Position numbers and translations under genes: made by a program
Notes under the pieces: model-generated
The model's input: only the letters and a program-made list of their open reading frames with translations
What the model was told of the DNA's origin: nothing
The model's database searches: none
NCBI GenBank assembly: GCA_002026165.1
Contig: MWOS01000113.1
Span: 130-50,549 of the forward strand
Reading direction: 5' to 3'
DNA: 50,420 nt
Source: Prochlorococcus sp. HOT208_60m_813G15
GTDB lineage: Bacteria; Cyanobacteriota; Cyanobacteriia; PCC-6307; Cyanobiaceae
Shown here: in pieces, positions 1-8,387 of the stretch
Position numbering within the stretch: the stretch's first letter is position 1
Layout: each line of letters begins with the position of its first letter

Positions 1-138
1 GTTGGGAATATAAGTAAAGCTCAATTAGAAGAAATAGCCAAAACTAAGCTTCCTGATCTAAACTGTTCTAGTGTTGAATCAGCAATGAAAGTAATTGAGG
101 GTACTGCTCGTAATATGGGCGTCTCTATCACTGATTGA
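1..138 (+). CDS. rplK: 50S ribosomal protein L11, C-terminal part (cut by window edge)
   Basis: The window opens inside an open frame that ends with TGA at 136-138 and encodes about 45 residues. They look like the end of ribosomal protein L11: an [10 protein letters not shown] segment, then [14 protein letters not shown], the 23S rRNA-binding part of the C-terminal domain. L11 forms the GTPase-associated centre of the large subunit with 23S rRNA and the L10/L12 stalk. It lies directly upstream of rplA, the standard rplK-rplA-rplJ-rplL order. The start lies outside the window. Confidence 0.93.
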   Translation, partial: VGNISKAQLEEIAKTKLPDLNCSSVESAMKVIEGTARNMGVSITD

Positions 139-170
139 GTTCAGTACAAAATTTCTCACTATTTAGGGGA

Positions 171-185
171 GGTTAGTTAATAACC
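171..185 (+). other. Small hairpin upstream of rplA
   Basis: A 5-bp inverted repeat, GGTTA (171-175) and TAACC (181-185), brackets a 5-nt loop about 20 bases before the rplA start and follows a GGGGAGG stretch. It could be a structured 5' region of rplA. It is short and AT-rich, so chance is possible. Confidence 0.2.
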
Positions 186-204
186 GTTTGCACCCAACAT
201 TATT

Positions 205-912
205 ATGAAAAAACTATCCAAAAGAATGGCGGCTCTATCAACAAAGATAGAAGATCGCATTTACGCACCACTTGAAGCTCTTAGTATTATCAAGGAAAAT
301 GCTAATGCAAAATTTGATGAAACTATTGAAGCACATATACGTTTAGGTATTGATCCAAAATATACTGATCAACAATTAAGGACCACTGTTGCATTGCCAC
401 ATGGTACTGGCCAAAGCATCAAAATTGCAGTAATTACAAGTGGTGAGAATGTATCGAAAGCTAAGTCTGCTGGTGCAGATTTATTTGGAGAAGAAGACCT
501 AGTGGAAAGCATCAATAAAGGAAATATGGAGTTTGATCTACTTATTGCCACTCCAGATATGATGCCAAAGGTTGCAAAATTAGGAAGAGTTTTAGGACCT
601 AGAGGTTTAATGCCTAATCCTAAAGCTGGTACAGTAACTAATGACATTGCTAATGCAATAAAAGAATTCAAAGCTGGTAAGCTCGAATTTAGAGCAGATA
701 AGGCTGGAATCGTTCATGTCCGCTTTGGAAAAGCAAGTTTCACAAAAGAGGCTCTATTTGATAACTTAAAAACCTTACAAGAATCAATTGATAAAAATAA
801 ACCAAGTGGAGCTAAGGGAAAGTATTGGAAAACTTTTTATGTAACTTCAACAATGGGGCCTTCAGTTCAAGTTGACATAAATGCTGTACAAGATTACCAA
901 CCTGAAGGTTAA
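205..912 (+). CDS. rplA: 50S ribosomal protein L1
   Basis: The 235-residue product has the usual bacterial L1 length. L1 builds the mobile stalk next to the ribosomal E site and in many bacteria also represses translation of its own operon. The family signature is clear in the middle of the protein: [21 protein letters not shown] followed by the [11 protein letters not shown] loop (roughly residues 110-145). The N-terminal segment [11 protein letters not shown] is a typical L1 start, supporting the ATG at 205. It follows rplK by 66 bases and precedes the rplJ leader, consistent with the conserved ribosomal-stalk operon. Confidence 0.97.
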   Translation: MKKLSKRMAALSTKIEDRIYAPLEALSIIKENANAKFDETIEAHIRLGIDPKYTDQQLRTTVALPHGTGQSIKIAVITSGENVSKAKSAGADLFGEEDLVESINKGNMEFDLLIATPDMMPKVAKLGRVLGPRGLMPNPKAGTVTNDIANAIKEFKAGKLEFRADKAGIVHVRFGKASFTKEALFDNLKTLQESIDKNKPSGAKGKYWKTFYVTSTMGPSVQVDINAVQDYQPEG

Positions 913-922
913 CGCTTTGTAG

Positions 923-928
923 TATAAT
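923..928 (+). promoter_or_regulatory. Candidate -10 element upstream of the rplJ leader
   Basis: A perfect TATAAT lies 11 bases after the rplA stop codon and just before the folded rplJ leader. Many bacteria have an internal promoter ahead of rplJL that gives more L12 than L1. I see no convincing -35 hexamer at the right distance, so this is a sequence-match call only. Confidence 0.4.
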
Positions 929-954
929 TTAAAGTGCAACAATACGGCCAAAGA

Positions 955-1098
955 AAGTAGGTTAATTTAGTTATTCTAAATTTTTAATTCCTACCGAGGA
1001 CTCGTCTTAAATTATTTCTTTTTGGATCTAATAAAAGCGGCCTCTTTAAAAGGACTTTGCCGCATTTCCTGCTCTCCCTAAATTACGATCCAAAAAAC
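955..1098 (+). ncRNA. Ribosomal protein L10 leader (autoregulatory mRNA structure)
   Basis: The 190-base rplA-rplJ spacer is unusually long for this window and can fold extensively. GTAGG (957-961) pairs with CCTAC (990-994) around an inner AATTTAG/CTAAATT stem. TTTTTGGATC (1019-1028) pairs perfectly over 10 bp with GATCCAAAAA (1087-1096). Inside that long stem sits a second hairpin, GCGGC (1037-1041) with GCCGC (1059-1063). Known L10 leaders occupy this place and bind the L10-L12 complex to repress rplJL translation. The pairings are seen directly; the assignment to that RNA family rests on position and general architecture, without a covariance-model test. Confidence 0.65.
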
Positions 1099-1102
1099 AT
1101 CA

Positions 1103-1630
1103 ATGGGCCGAACACTAGAGAATAAGCAACAAATCGTTACTGAGATTAAATCTCTATTAAACGACTCGGAAATGGCTGTAGTTCTTGACTATAAAGGTTT
1201 AACTATCAAAGAGATGTCAGATTTGCGATCTAGATTGCAAACAACTAACGGCATTTGCAAAGTTACTAAAAATTCATTAATGCGTAAAGCTATTGATGGA
1301 GATAGTAATTGGAACGATCTTGAATCTTTACTGACCGGAACAAATGCTTTTGTCTTAATCAAAGAAGATGTTGGTGGTGCTGTAAAAGCTATCCAATCTT
1401 TTCAAAAAGACACCAAAAAATCCGAAACCAAAGGAGCTTTATTTGAAGGCAGACTTCTAAGCGATTCCGAAATAAAAGAAATTGCAAGTCTTCCATCTAA
1501 AGAAGTATTGATGGCAAAAATTGCTGGCGCTCTTAATGGCGTTGCAACAAAAATTGCGATCTCTATTAATGAAGTACCTTCTGGACTTGCTAGATCACTT
1601 CAACAACATTCTGAAAAATCAGAATCCTAA
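1103..1630 (+). CDS. rplJ: 50S ribosomal protein L10
   Basis: The 175-residue product matches the family length. L10 anchors the L12 dimers to 23S rRNA at the stalk base and acts with L12 as the operon's translational repressor. The N-terminal rRNA-binding half carries typical L10 segments: [17 protein letters not shown] and [13 protein letters not shown] (about residues 27-65). The C-terminal helix that binds L12 is consistent with the [19 protein letters not shown] tail. It follows the folded leader and precedes rplL by 27 bases. Confidence 0.97.
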   Translation: MGRTLENKQQIVTEIKSLLNDSEMAVVLDYKGLTIKEMSDLRSRLQTTNGICKVTKNSLMRKAIDGDSNWNDLESLLTGTNAFVLIKEDVGGAVKAIQSFQKDTKKSETKGALFEGRLLSDSEIKEIASLPSKEVLMAKIAGALNGVATKIAISINEVPSGLARSLQQHSEKSES

Positions 1631-1657
1631 ATTCAAAACCTAATTAACTTTAAGAAA

Positions 1658-2053
1658 ATGTCCGCAAAAACTGAAGAAATTCTTGAATCATTAAAATCTC
1701 TATCACTTTTAGAAGCATCGGAGCTTGTAAAGCAAATTGAAGAGGCTTTTGGTGTATCTGCTGCAGCTTCTGCAGGTGTAGTCATGGCAGCTCCAGGAGC
1801 AGCTGGCGGTGACGCAGATGGTGGCGCTGCTGAAGAAAAAACTGAATTTGATGTAGTTCTCGAAAGCTTTGATGCAGCTGCAAAAATCAAAGTACTTAAG
1901 GTTGTAAGAAATGCAACTGGTCTAGGTCTTGGCGATGCAAAAGCACTTGTTGAATCTGCACCAAAAACAGTAAAAGAAGGAATTGCCAAGGCAGATGCTG
2001 AATCTTTAAAGAAAGAGATTGAAGAAGCTGGCGGTAAAGTTACACTTAAATAA
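1658..2053 (+). CDS. rplL: 50S ribosomal protein L7/L12
   Basis: The 131-residue product is the flexible stalk protein that recruits translation GTPases. Its three parts are visible: an N-terminal dimerisation helix region (about 1-33), an Ala/Gly-rich hinge (about 34-60), and a globular C-terminal domain with [19 protein letters not shown] and the strongly conserved [21 protein letters not shown] factor-binding helix region. It is the last ribosomal gene here. The hairpin at 2062-2098 follows its stop codon and lies before rnhA. Confidence 0.98.
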
Positions 2054-2061
2054 GAGTACAT

Positions 2062-2098
2062 TTTTTCAAGCCGATAACCTTAATATCGGCTTCAAAAA
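2062..2098 (+). terminator. Strong hairpin between rplL and rnhA (terminator, attenuator or processing site)
   Basis: AAGCCGATA (2068-2076) and TATCGGCTT (2084-2092) form a perfect 9-bp stem with a 7-base loop. After one C-C mismatch the pairing continues through TTTTT (2062-2066) with AAAAA (2094-2098). The arrangement fills nearly all of the 47-base spacer. A classic intrinsic terminator would have a T tract after the stem; here the 3' side is A-rich, so an attenuator or RNase processing site separating rplL from rnhA mRNA is at least as likely. Confidence 0.6.
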
Positions 2099-2100
2099 TT

Positions 2101-2820
2101 ATGAATAGTGATAGTATTGCGATTGAAGCCGCAACTGACGGAGCCTGCAGTGGTAATCCAGGCCCAGGTGGTTGGGGCGGTTTAATAATTTTTGAGGATA
2201 ACAGCGAATTAGAAATAGGTGGTTCCGAGCAAAATACTACTAATAATAGAATGGAACTCACTGCCGCTATAAAAACTCTTGAGAAATTAAAAACCTACAA
2301 ATTAAAAGAGAACTTTAAACTAAGAACTGATAGTAAATATGTAATAGAGGGTTATACAAAATGGATTATTAATTGGAAGAAGAATGGATGGAAAACAAGT
2401 TCAGGGAAACCAGTTCAAAATCTTGATCTATGGCAAAAAATTGATCAATTAAGAATTAATGGCCTTGTAATGGAATATGTTAAAGGTCATAGCGGGGATA
2501 AGCAAAATGATAGGGTTGATAAAATTGCAACTAATTACAGCAAAGGTATATCTATAGAAAGTAACTTAAAAAAAATAGAATCCTCAGTTGATTTTTTTGA
2601 AAAAAATGCACCTGTAGAAATTCAGGAATTATTTTCCCGCAATGAATTAATTCAAAAATTTGCAGAAAAAAAGTACCTGTTAAGTTCCCCTGAACTAGAA
2701 ACCTTATTAGGTGATGAAAACCAGTTAAAGATAAAACAATATTCACTTTTTGAATGGCGTAATTGGAGATTGATTCCTAAAGATAAAAAATATTGGATAA
2801 TAGAAAAAAAAGAAGCCTAA
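2101..2820 (+). CDS. rnhA: Ribonuclease HI with C-terminal extension
   Basis: Cleaves the RNA strand of RNA-DNA hybrids, removing primers and R-loops. The catalytic carboxylates are all present: Asp13 in [15 protein letters not shown], Glu52 in NNRMEL, Asp77 in RTDSKY and Asp140 in NDRVDK, with the active-site His130 in KGHSG. The RNase H fold ends near residue 148. About 90 further residues follow and end in a Trp-rich FEWRNWRL segment; the E. coli enzyme (about 155 residues) lacks this. I recall such tails in marine cyanobacterial RnhA and do not know their function. The gene follows the rplL hairpin and is 6 bases upstream of pyrD. Confidence 0.93.
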   Translation: MNSDSIAIEAATDGACSGNPGPGGWGGLIIFEDNSELEIGGSEQNTTNNRMELTAAIKTLEKLKTYKLKENFKLRTDSKYVIEGYTKWIINWKKNGWKTSSGKPVQNLDLWQKIDQLRINGLVMEYVKGHSGDKQNDRVDKIATNYSKGISIESNLKKIESSVDFFEKNAPVEIQELFSRNELIQKFAEKKYLLSSPELETLLGDENQLKIKQYSLFEWRNWRLIPKDKKYWIIEKKEA

Positions 2821-2826
2821 TTTTTT

Positions 2827-3996
2827 ATGAATGATAAGAAGGGGGGATTTAAAAATCTTTATAAAAACTTGATTACCCCTGTATTAAAAAAAGACTCTGG
2901 AATTGATGCAGAATACTTAACAAATTTATCTCTTAGTCTCCTGTCATTCAGTTCAAGAAAATATAATTGGCCTATAGTATCTTCTATCTTAAAAAATCTA
3001 AATGAAGAATTTTCTGTAGTTGATAAAAGGTTAACTCAAAACATATGTGGAATAAATTTTTGTAATCCAATTGGTTTAGCTGCGGGTTTTGACAAAAATG
3101 GAAATGCCGCAAATATATGGAAAGATTTTGGTTTTGGATTTGCTGAGCTTGGTACAGTAACTAAATTTGCTCAGAATGGAAATCCCAAACCAAGGTTATT
3201 TAGATTGGCAGAAGAAGAAGCAGCATTAAATAGAATGGGTTTCAATAATAATGGTGCTGAAAATCTAGTTAAAAACTTTGTCGAACAAGGTATTGAGTTT
3301 AAAAAAAACAGGGAGAATATTTGTTTAGGGATAAATTTCGGGAAGTCAAAAATTACAGGTTTATCTCAAGCAAAAGATGATTATTTAACTTCTCTAAAAT
3401 TATTAATTCCATATTGTGATTACGCAGCAATAAACGTTAGTTCTCCAAATACTGAAGGACTAAGAAAATTACAAGATCCAATTCTTCTAAAAGAACTTCT
3501 TAGAGAAATTAAAAACTTACCTAATTGTCCACCATTATTTGTAAAAATTGCGCCAGATTTAGGCCTTAAAGATATTGAAGATATTTGCCAATTAATAATC
3601 GAGGAAAACATCGATGGAATAATTGCTACAAACACCAGCATTGATAGATTAGGTCTTGAAAATAGAAAGATCAGGCAAACTGGATTATTACTCTCTCAAG
3701 AGAATGGAGGATTAAGTGGGAGGCCTCTCCAAAAAAAAGCAAATCAAATAATAAAACATATACATAATATTGATAAAAAGATTATTTTAATTGGGGTTGG
3801 TGGAATAGATAGTCCTGAGTCAGCTTGGGAAAGAATTTGTTCTGGAGCATCATTAATTCAACTTTATACAGGATGGATATATAAGGGTCCACAATTAGTA
3901 CCAGATATACTTGAGGGAATTATAAAGCAACTCAATAACCATCAATTATCTAGTATAAAAGATGCAATTGGATCAGATTTAAAATGGGTTGAATAA
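2827..3996 (+). CDS. pyrD: Dihydroorotate dehydrogenase (quinone), class 2
   Basis: Oxidises dihydroorotate to orotate in pyrimidine synthesis, passing electrons through FMN to membrane quinones. The 389-residue length and the N-terminal extension of roughly 60 residues ahead of the barrel are typical of the membrane-associated class 2 form. FMN and active-site motifs are clear: AGFDKNGN at 86-93, NVSSPNTEGLR near 200 with the class 2 catalytic Ser, IATNTS, and GVGGI near the C-terminus. It begins 6 bases after rnhA and ends 9 bases before the aminotransferase gene, so the three may be co-transcribed. Confidence 0.96.
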   Translation: MNDKKGGFKNLYKNLITPVLKKDSGIDAEYLTNLSLSLLSFSSRKYNWPIVSSILKNLNEEFSVVDKRLTQNICGINFCNPIGLAAGFDKNGNAANIWKDFGFGFAELGTVTKFAQNGNPKPRLFRLAEEEAALNRMGFNNNGAENLVKNFVEQGIEFKKNRENICLGINFGKSKITGLSQAKDDYLTSLKLLIPYCDYAAINVSSPNTEGLRKLQDPILLKELLREIKNLPNCPPLFVKIAPDLGLKDIEDICQLIIEENIDGIIATNTSIDRLGLENRKIRQTGLLLSQENGGLSGRPLQKKANQIIKHIHNIDKKIILIGVGGIDSPESAWERICSGASLIQLYTGWIYKGPQLVPDILEGIIKQLNNHQLSSIKDAIGSDLKWVE

Positions 3997-4005
3997 AATT
4001 AGAGA

Positions 4006-5127
4006 ATGAATAATGAACCTCTTGATTACTCAACGTTAGCCATGCAAGGATCAAACTTGAAGCACGGTGGAAATGTATATGCAATTGCGAAAAAATTAAA
4101 TTTATTACCATCCGAAATCATTGATGCAAGTGCATCATTAGTACCTTTTGATCCCCCTCAAATACTAATAGATTCAATAAATGCGGAAATTAAGAATCTT
4201 GGCTTTAGATATTACCCAGAAAGAAACTTGAGTGATCTGAAAGAAATAATCGGCAAATTTCATGGGATAAATCCAGAGAATATATTGCCTGGGAATGGAG
4301 CTTCTGAATTAATAACCTGGGCAGGTTATGAAGCATCCAAATTCGGAATAAGTTGTATTCCTTCTCCATCATTTGTTGATTATGAAAGATCTTTAAATTG
4401 TTGGAATAGCAATTTTATACATTGCGAATTACCAAAAAACTGGAGTGATATTTTTCCTCAATCATTTCCGCTTCATCCAAAAGGTGATGTTATTTGGATA
4501 ACAAATCCACATAACCCTACCGGCCAATTATGGGAAAAGAATTCATTGGAGGAAGTTGTGAAAAAATATAAATTAGTTATCTGCGATGAAGCTTTTTTAT
4601 CCATAACACCTAATGGAGACAAAGAATCTTTAATACCATTAACCAAAAGATTTGATAATTTATTAGTCTTGAGAAGCTTGACCAAAATCTTCAATATTCC
4701 TGGACTTAGATTAGGTTACGTTATTGGCTCATCGAAAAAACTTAAACAATGGGAAATAAATAGAGATCCTTGGCCTTTAAATTCATTTTCTATTAAAGCC
4801 GGGATTGATCTACTAAGTAATAAGAAATTCTATAAACAGTGGACAAAACAGATTCACAGCTGGATAAATATTGAAAAAAAGAGAGTATTTGAAAAATTAT
4901 TAAAAATAGAAAACCTTAAAATTCATAACTCTTCAACCAACTTTTTTTTAATAGAAAGTGAAACATCCTTGTCGCCAAATATAAAATACTTAGAAAATAA
5001 GGGAATATTGCTTAGAGAATGCACTTCATTTAGATTTCTTGACGAAAAGTGGGCAAGAATAAGTCTACAGAATAGAAAAAATAACACTCTTTTATGTGAA
5101 GAAATTCAGAATTCCTTTAAAAAATAA
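4006..5127 (+). CDS. CobC/CobD-type PLP aminotransferase-fold enzyme (probable threonine-phosphate decarboxylase)
   Basis: A fold-type I PLP enzyme of 373 residues. The N-terminal HGGN motif (20-23) followed by an IIDASAS segment is typical of CobC/CobD proteins, which make aminopropanol phosphate for the cobalamin lower-loop linker. Other conserved sites are NPHNPTG (167-173), Asp194, the PLP lysine Lys227 in SLTKIFNIPG, and Arg235. HisC is the nearest relative, but the better HisC candidate here is at 18867. No other cobalamin gene is adjacent, so the exact reaction is inferred from the family. Its 3' end overlaps the convergent murG gene by 22 bases. Confidence 0.8.
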   Translation: MNNEPLDYSTLAMQGSNLKHGGNVYAIAKKLNLLPSEIIDASASLVPFDPPQILIDSINAEIKNLGFRYYPERNLSDLKEIIGKFHGINPENILPGNGASELITWAGYEASKFGISCIPSPSFVDYERSLNCWNSNFIHCELPKNWSDIFPQSFPLHPKGDVIWITNPHNPTGQLWEKNSLEEVVKKYKLVICDEAFLSITPNGDKESLIPLTKRFDNLLVLRSLTKIFNIPGLRLGYVIGSSKKLKQWEINRDPWPLNSFSIKAGIDLLSNKKFYKQWTKQIHSWINIEKKRVFEKLLKIENLKIHNSSTNFFLIESETSLSPNIKYLENKGILLRECTSFRFLDEKWARISLQNRKNNTLLCEEIQNSFKK

Positions 5128-6198
5128 TCAATATACTTTTTAATCTCATTTTTAGATTTAATTTTATTATTATTTTCCATATTCTTCTTCATGAGATCTA
5201 ATATTTCATAATGTTTTTTTCCCTTTTTTGATTTTATTTTAAAAATTCTTTCTAGAGTTTCTTCAAAAACTTCTTTAGACATATTATTCTGATTGATTAA
5301 AACTGAGCCTCCACTTGCAGCAAGAATCATGGCATTTTTCTCCTGATGATTATTTTTAGAATATGGATATGGGATTAAAATTGAAGGTTTTTCTGCCTCC
5401 ATTAATTCATTGATTGTTCCTGCACCAGATCTTGATATTACAAGATCACAGTTTTGAATTAAAGCTGCTATTTCATTAGTAAATTTCTTTTGAATATAAT
5501 TTTTGGAGTTTTTTACATGAAAAGGTTTTAGATTAGATTCGCCAACAATATGAACTATCCGAAATTGTTTTTTTATTAAAAAATCTAGAGATTCATAAAG
5601 AATTTGATTTATAGCTTTTGCTCCTTGACTACCTCCCATAACAATCAAAAGAGGTCCATTTCCTTTTGGAACCCATTCTGGCAAAAAATTAAATTTATAG
5701 AATTGCTCTCTTAAAGGTGTTCCAGTGAAAATAGTTTTACAATTTTTTAAATAAGAATTTGTTTCTTTAAATCCTAAAAGAACATAGTTACATAAAAAAA
5801 CCAAAATATTTCGTGACCATTCCTGGAACTACATTTGATTCATGAATAATAATAGGTATCTTTAGAAGTTTTGAAGCAACAATAGTAGGGGCAGATATAT
5901 AACCTCCAGTCGTAAAAACCAAGTTAATTTTTTTTTCTTTTAAGATCCTAATTATTTGGAAAGTTGACATTAAAATTTTTATATATTGATAAAACAAAAA
6001 AATATTTTTTCTTGGTGTCTTTAAATTCAAAGTCTTCAAATTATATTTTTGGGGAATCAAATTCGCATCAAGTCTTTGCTGAATACCCAACCAATGAATA
6101 TTCCAATCATCTTCCACCTCTTTAGAAACTGCTAAAGCTGGAAAAATATGGCCTCCTGTTCCACTAGCTGCAACTAATAAATTATTTTTTTTAGACAT
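5106..6198 (-). pseudogene. murG: MurG, undecaprenyldiphospho-muramoylpentapeptide N-acetylglucosaminyltransferase, interrupted by a frameshift
   Basis: MurG transfers GlcNAc from UDP-GlcNAc to lipid I to make lipid II at the inner face of the membrane. The gene is split across two overlapping frames. The N-terminal part (6198 down to 5788, 136 codons) has the GTGGH loop (residues 13-17) and HESNVVPG. The C-terminal part (in frame to 5106) has GGSQGAKAINQ, SRSGAGTINELMEAEKPS and the HQEKNA sugar-nucleotide site. The break is at a run of seven T on the coding strand (5794-5800). With six T the reading continues G-F-L-C-N-Y and gives one protein of about 363 residues, normal for MurG. As MurG is essential in walled bacteria, a sequence error or transcriptional slippage is likelier than true loss. 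Confidence 0.9.
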
Positions 6199-6239
6199 AA
6201 AAACTTAAATTAGTAGAATGAAAATAATAAATAATAAAT

Positions 6240-6965
6240 ATGTTGAATTTAAACTTATTCAGAAATATAGGATTCCCTCTCTACTTATTTATTTATCTCA
6301 TTCTCCCCTATTCAGCAATAACGCAAACTTTAAAAGTTGATTTTATAAGAAATTTAGAAACCTCATTAAATAAGCGAGACTTAGAGTTTATTAAAAAAAA
6401 TTTTAGAAATGATGAAAACCAAAATATTCCAAAACAATTTTCAAAGATTATTAATGATTTCCCTAACAGCAAATGGAAGATCAAAAGATTAAAATCTAAT
6501 ATTCCAGATGAAGATATTTTGCGAATAAAAGTTTCTGGGGAAAAAATAGTTAACGGAGAAATATATATACTCGAATCCAAATTTGATTATTTATTTTCAA
6601 TCGTAAATGGGAAAATAAGTGAAGGGATTATCAAAAATTTATTCACCACAATAAGAAACGATAATAAAAAAATAGATATTAGTTTTAAAATTCCTGATAG
6701 AGTTCTTACTGGTTCAAAATACGATATCGATATAATTCTAAATAAGCCTCTTGAAGAAGTGATTATTGCTGGAGCTATAAAACCTCATCAAGTTAATTCA
6801 TTGTTTGAACAAGAAATATTATTGGAACCATTGGCGTCTGGAGGGATTTTTAAAATTACAAGAGCCCCTTCAAAACCAGGGATGCAAATTTGGTCAGGAA
6901 TCATAACTCATCCTGAGGGAATGATTACTTTCACAAAGAGCATTGATATTGTTGATGAGATATAG
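6240..6965 (+). CDS. Exported or membrane-anchored hypothetical protein
   Basis: I do not recognise this 241-residue protein. Residues about 10-29 are a hydrophobic stretch ending near YSAITQT, which fits a signal peptide or N-terminal anchor. The remainder is polar and Lys/Asn-rich, with no cysteine motif or catalytic pattern I can name. The C-terminal half (about 150-235) looks like a beta-rich domain. The gene is divergent from murG (41 bases apart) and convergent with pgk, whose stop is one base beyond its own stop. It is probably a cyanobacterial lineage protein of unknown function. Confidence 0.75.
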   Translation: MLNLNLFRNIGFPLYLFIYLILPYSAITQTLKVDFIRNLETSLNKRDLEFIKKNFRNDENQNIPKQFSKIINDFPNSKWKIKRLKSNIPDEDILRIKVSGEKIVNGEIYILESKFDYLFSIVNGKISEGIIKNLFTTIRNDNKKIDISFKIPDRVLTGSKYDIDIILNKPLEEVIIAGAIKPHQVNSLFEQEILLEPLASGGIFKITRAPSKPGMQIWSGIITHPEGMITFTKSIDIVDEI

Positions 6966-6966
6966 C

Positions 6967-8175
6967 CTAAGCGTCGTTTAACGCAGCCACACCTGGTAAA
7001 GTTTTACCTTCTAAAAGTTCCAAACTAGCCCCACCTCCGGTAGATATATGAGACATTTTCTCAGCTAATCCTGCTTTTTCAACTGCTGCAACTGAATCTC
7101 CACCACCAATTATTGTACAAACTTCAGAAAAAGCACTTAAGTCCGCAAGAGTCGTAGCTATTGCATTTGTACCATCTGCAAATTTATCAAATTCAAAAAC
7201 TCCCATTGGACCATTCCAAATAATTGTCTTACATTCTGCAAGAGCATTCTGAAAAACTTTAATGGAATCTGGACCAATATCTAGACCCATCCAATTCCCA
7301 CTAATTGCATCAATTTGAGATATTTTACTATTGGCGTCAGGAGAAAATTCATCAGCCAAAACAACATCAGTGGGTAATAATAACTCTACTCCTTTTGCTT
7401 TTGCTTTTGCTTCTAAATCTTTAGCAAGCTCGAGTTTATCTTCTTCTACAAGGCTCTTTCCGACATCTAAACCTCTAGCTTTATAAAAAGTGAAAATCAT
7501 ACCTCCACCAATCATGATTTTGTCACACTTATCTAGTAAAGAATCAAGTACTCCTATTTTGCTACTAACCTTTGACCCTCCAACTATTGCTGCCAATGGA
7601 CGATTTGGGGAATCTACTGCTCCTTGTAGGTATTTCAATTCTTTTTCTAAAAGGAATCCAGCTACTGAGGGACTTAAATAATTTGTAACACCCTGAGTTG
7701 AAGCATGCGCTCTATGAGCAGCACCGAAAGCATCATTTACATACATATCTGCATGTGATGCTAATTTTTCAGCAAACTCCAGGTCGTTCTTTTCTTCTTC
7801 GCCAAAAAAACGAACATTCTCAAGTAAAAGAACATCTCCATTAGATAAGCTATTTGATTGTGCAACTGCTTCATCACCAATACAACTGTTAGTAAGAGCA
7901 ACATTTTGCCCCAACAATTCACTTAATCTTGCTGCTACTGGAGTTAATCTCATTTTTTCATTTACCTGACCCTTCGGTCTACCAAAATGAGCAGCTAAAA
8001 TGACTTTTGCAGAATGATTAATAAGATATTCAATAGTTGGGATCGCTGCACGAATACGCGTATCGTCGGTTATTTGACCGTCTTCATTTAATGGAACATT
8101 AAAATCTACTCTTACAAGAACTTTTTTTCCTTCTAAATGTGTCTTATCAAGACTGGAAAGAGATAATTTTGACAT
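6967..8175 (-). CDS. pgk: Phosphoglycerate kinase
   Basis: Catalyses ATP-dependent phosphorylation of 3-phosphoglycerate in the Calvin cycle, and the reverse reaction in glycolysis. The 402-residue product is full length. Family signatures include [13 protein letters not shown] near residue 20, the substrate-binding HFGRPKG around 64-70, the hinge-side [15 protein letters not shown], and the C-terminal nucleotide-binding [13 protein letters not shown]. It is transcribed alone on the minus strand. The 211-base upstream spacer (8176-8387) separates it from a divergent GTPase gene and is the longest gene-free stretch in the window. Confidence 0.98.
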   Translation of the reverse strand: MSKLSLSSLDKTHLEGKKVLVRVDFNVPLNEDGQITDDTRIRAAIPTIEYLINHSAKVILAAHFGRPKGQVNEKMRLTPVAARLSELLGQNVALTNSCIGDEAVAQSNSLSNGDVLLLENVRFFGEEEKNDLEFAEKLASHADMYVNDAFGAAHRAHASTQGVTNYLSPSVAGFLLEKELKYLQGAVDSPNRPLAAIVGGSKVSSKIGVLDSLLDKCDKIMIGGGMIFTFYKARGLDVGKSLVEEDKLELAKDLEAKAKAKGVELLLPTDVVLADEFSPDANSKISQIDAISGNWMGLDIGPDSIKVFQNALAECKTIIWNGPMGVFEFDKFADGTNAIATTLADLSAFSEVCTIIGGGDSVAAVEKAGLAEKMSHISTGGGASLELLEGKTLPGVAALNDA

Positions 8176-8387
8176 TAAACAAGCTATATTTATAATCTCA
8201 AGACCCTAACGTTAATTTGGGCTTATTGGGTTAAAAAGTAGTTACTGTTACCTATGCCTTAATAAATTTTAAGAATTAACGATTATAAAAATTTTTAGTT
8301 ATTAAATTTATACTAAAATTTAGAAGTAAATACTTTTGAAACTTATAAAAACTAAAAGGAATACAAAATTTTATTTGATTTATTGAA
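8176..8387. other. Divergent pgk / GTPase intergenic region
   Basis: This 212-base AT-rich spacer must hold the promoters of pgk (minus) and of the operon starting at 8388 (plus). I see no tRNA-like fold, no convincing small open frame with a start signal and no strong inverted repeat. A GTTAATTTGGGCTTATTGGG stretch near 8210 is the only GC-richer part. Confidence 0.5.

Noticed and set aside
872-877. TTGACA inside the end of rplA as a -35 for the TATAAT at 923
   Set aside because: Spacing is about 45 bases, far beyond the 16-18 needed.
1633-2061. 142-codon open frame on the minus strand opposite rplL
   Set aside because: It is a mirror of the Ala-rich, biased rplL sequence and has no recognisable domain; rplL itself is certain.
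5106-5804. Second murG-like gene on its own (tandem or partial copy)
   Set aside because: It starts in mid-domain without a start-like N-terminus and completes the motifs missing from the first half; it is one gene.
8176-8387. Small RNA gene in the pgk/GTPase spacer
   Set aside because: No strong hairpin or terminator-like structure; only AT-rich sequence expected of divergent promoters.
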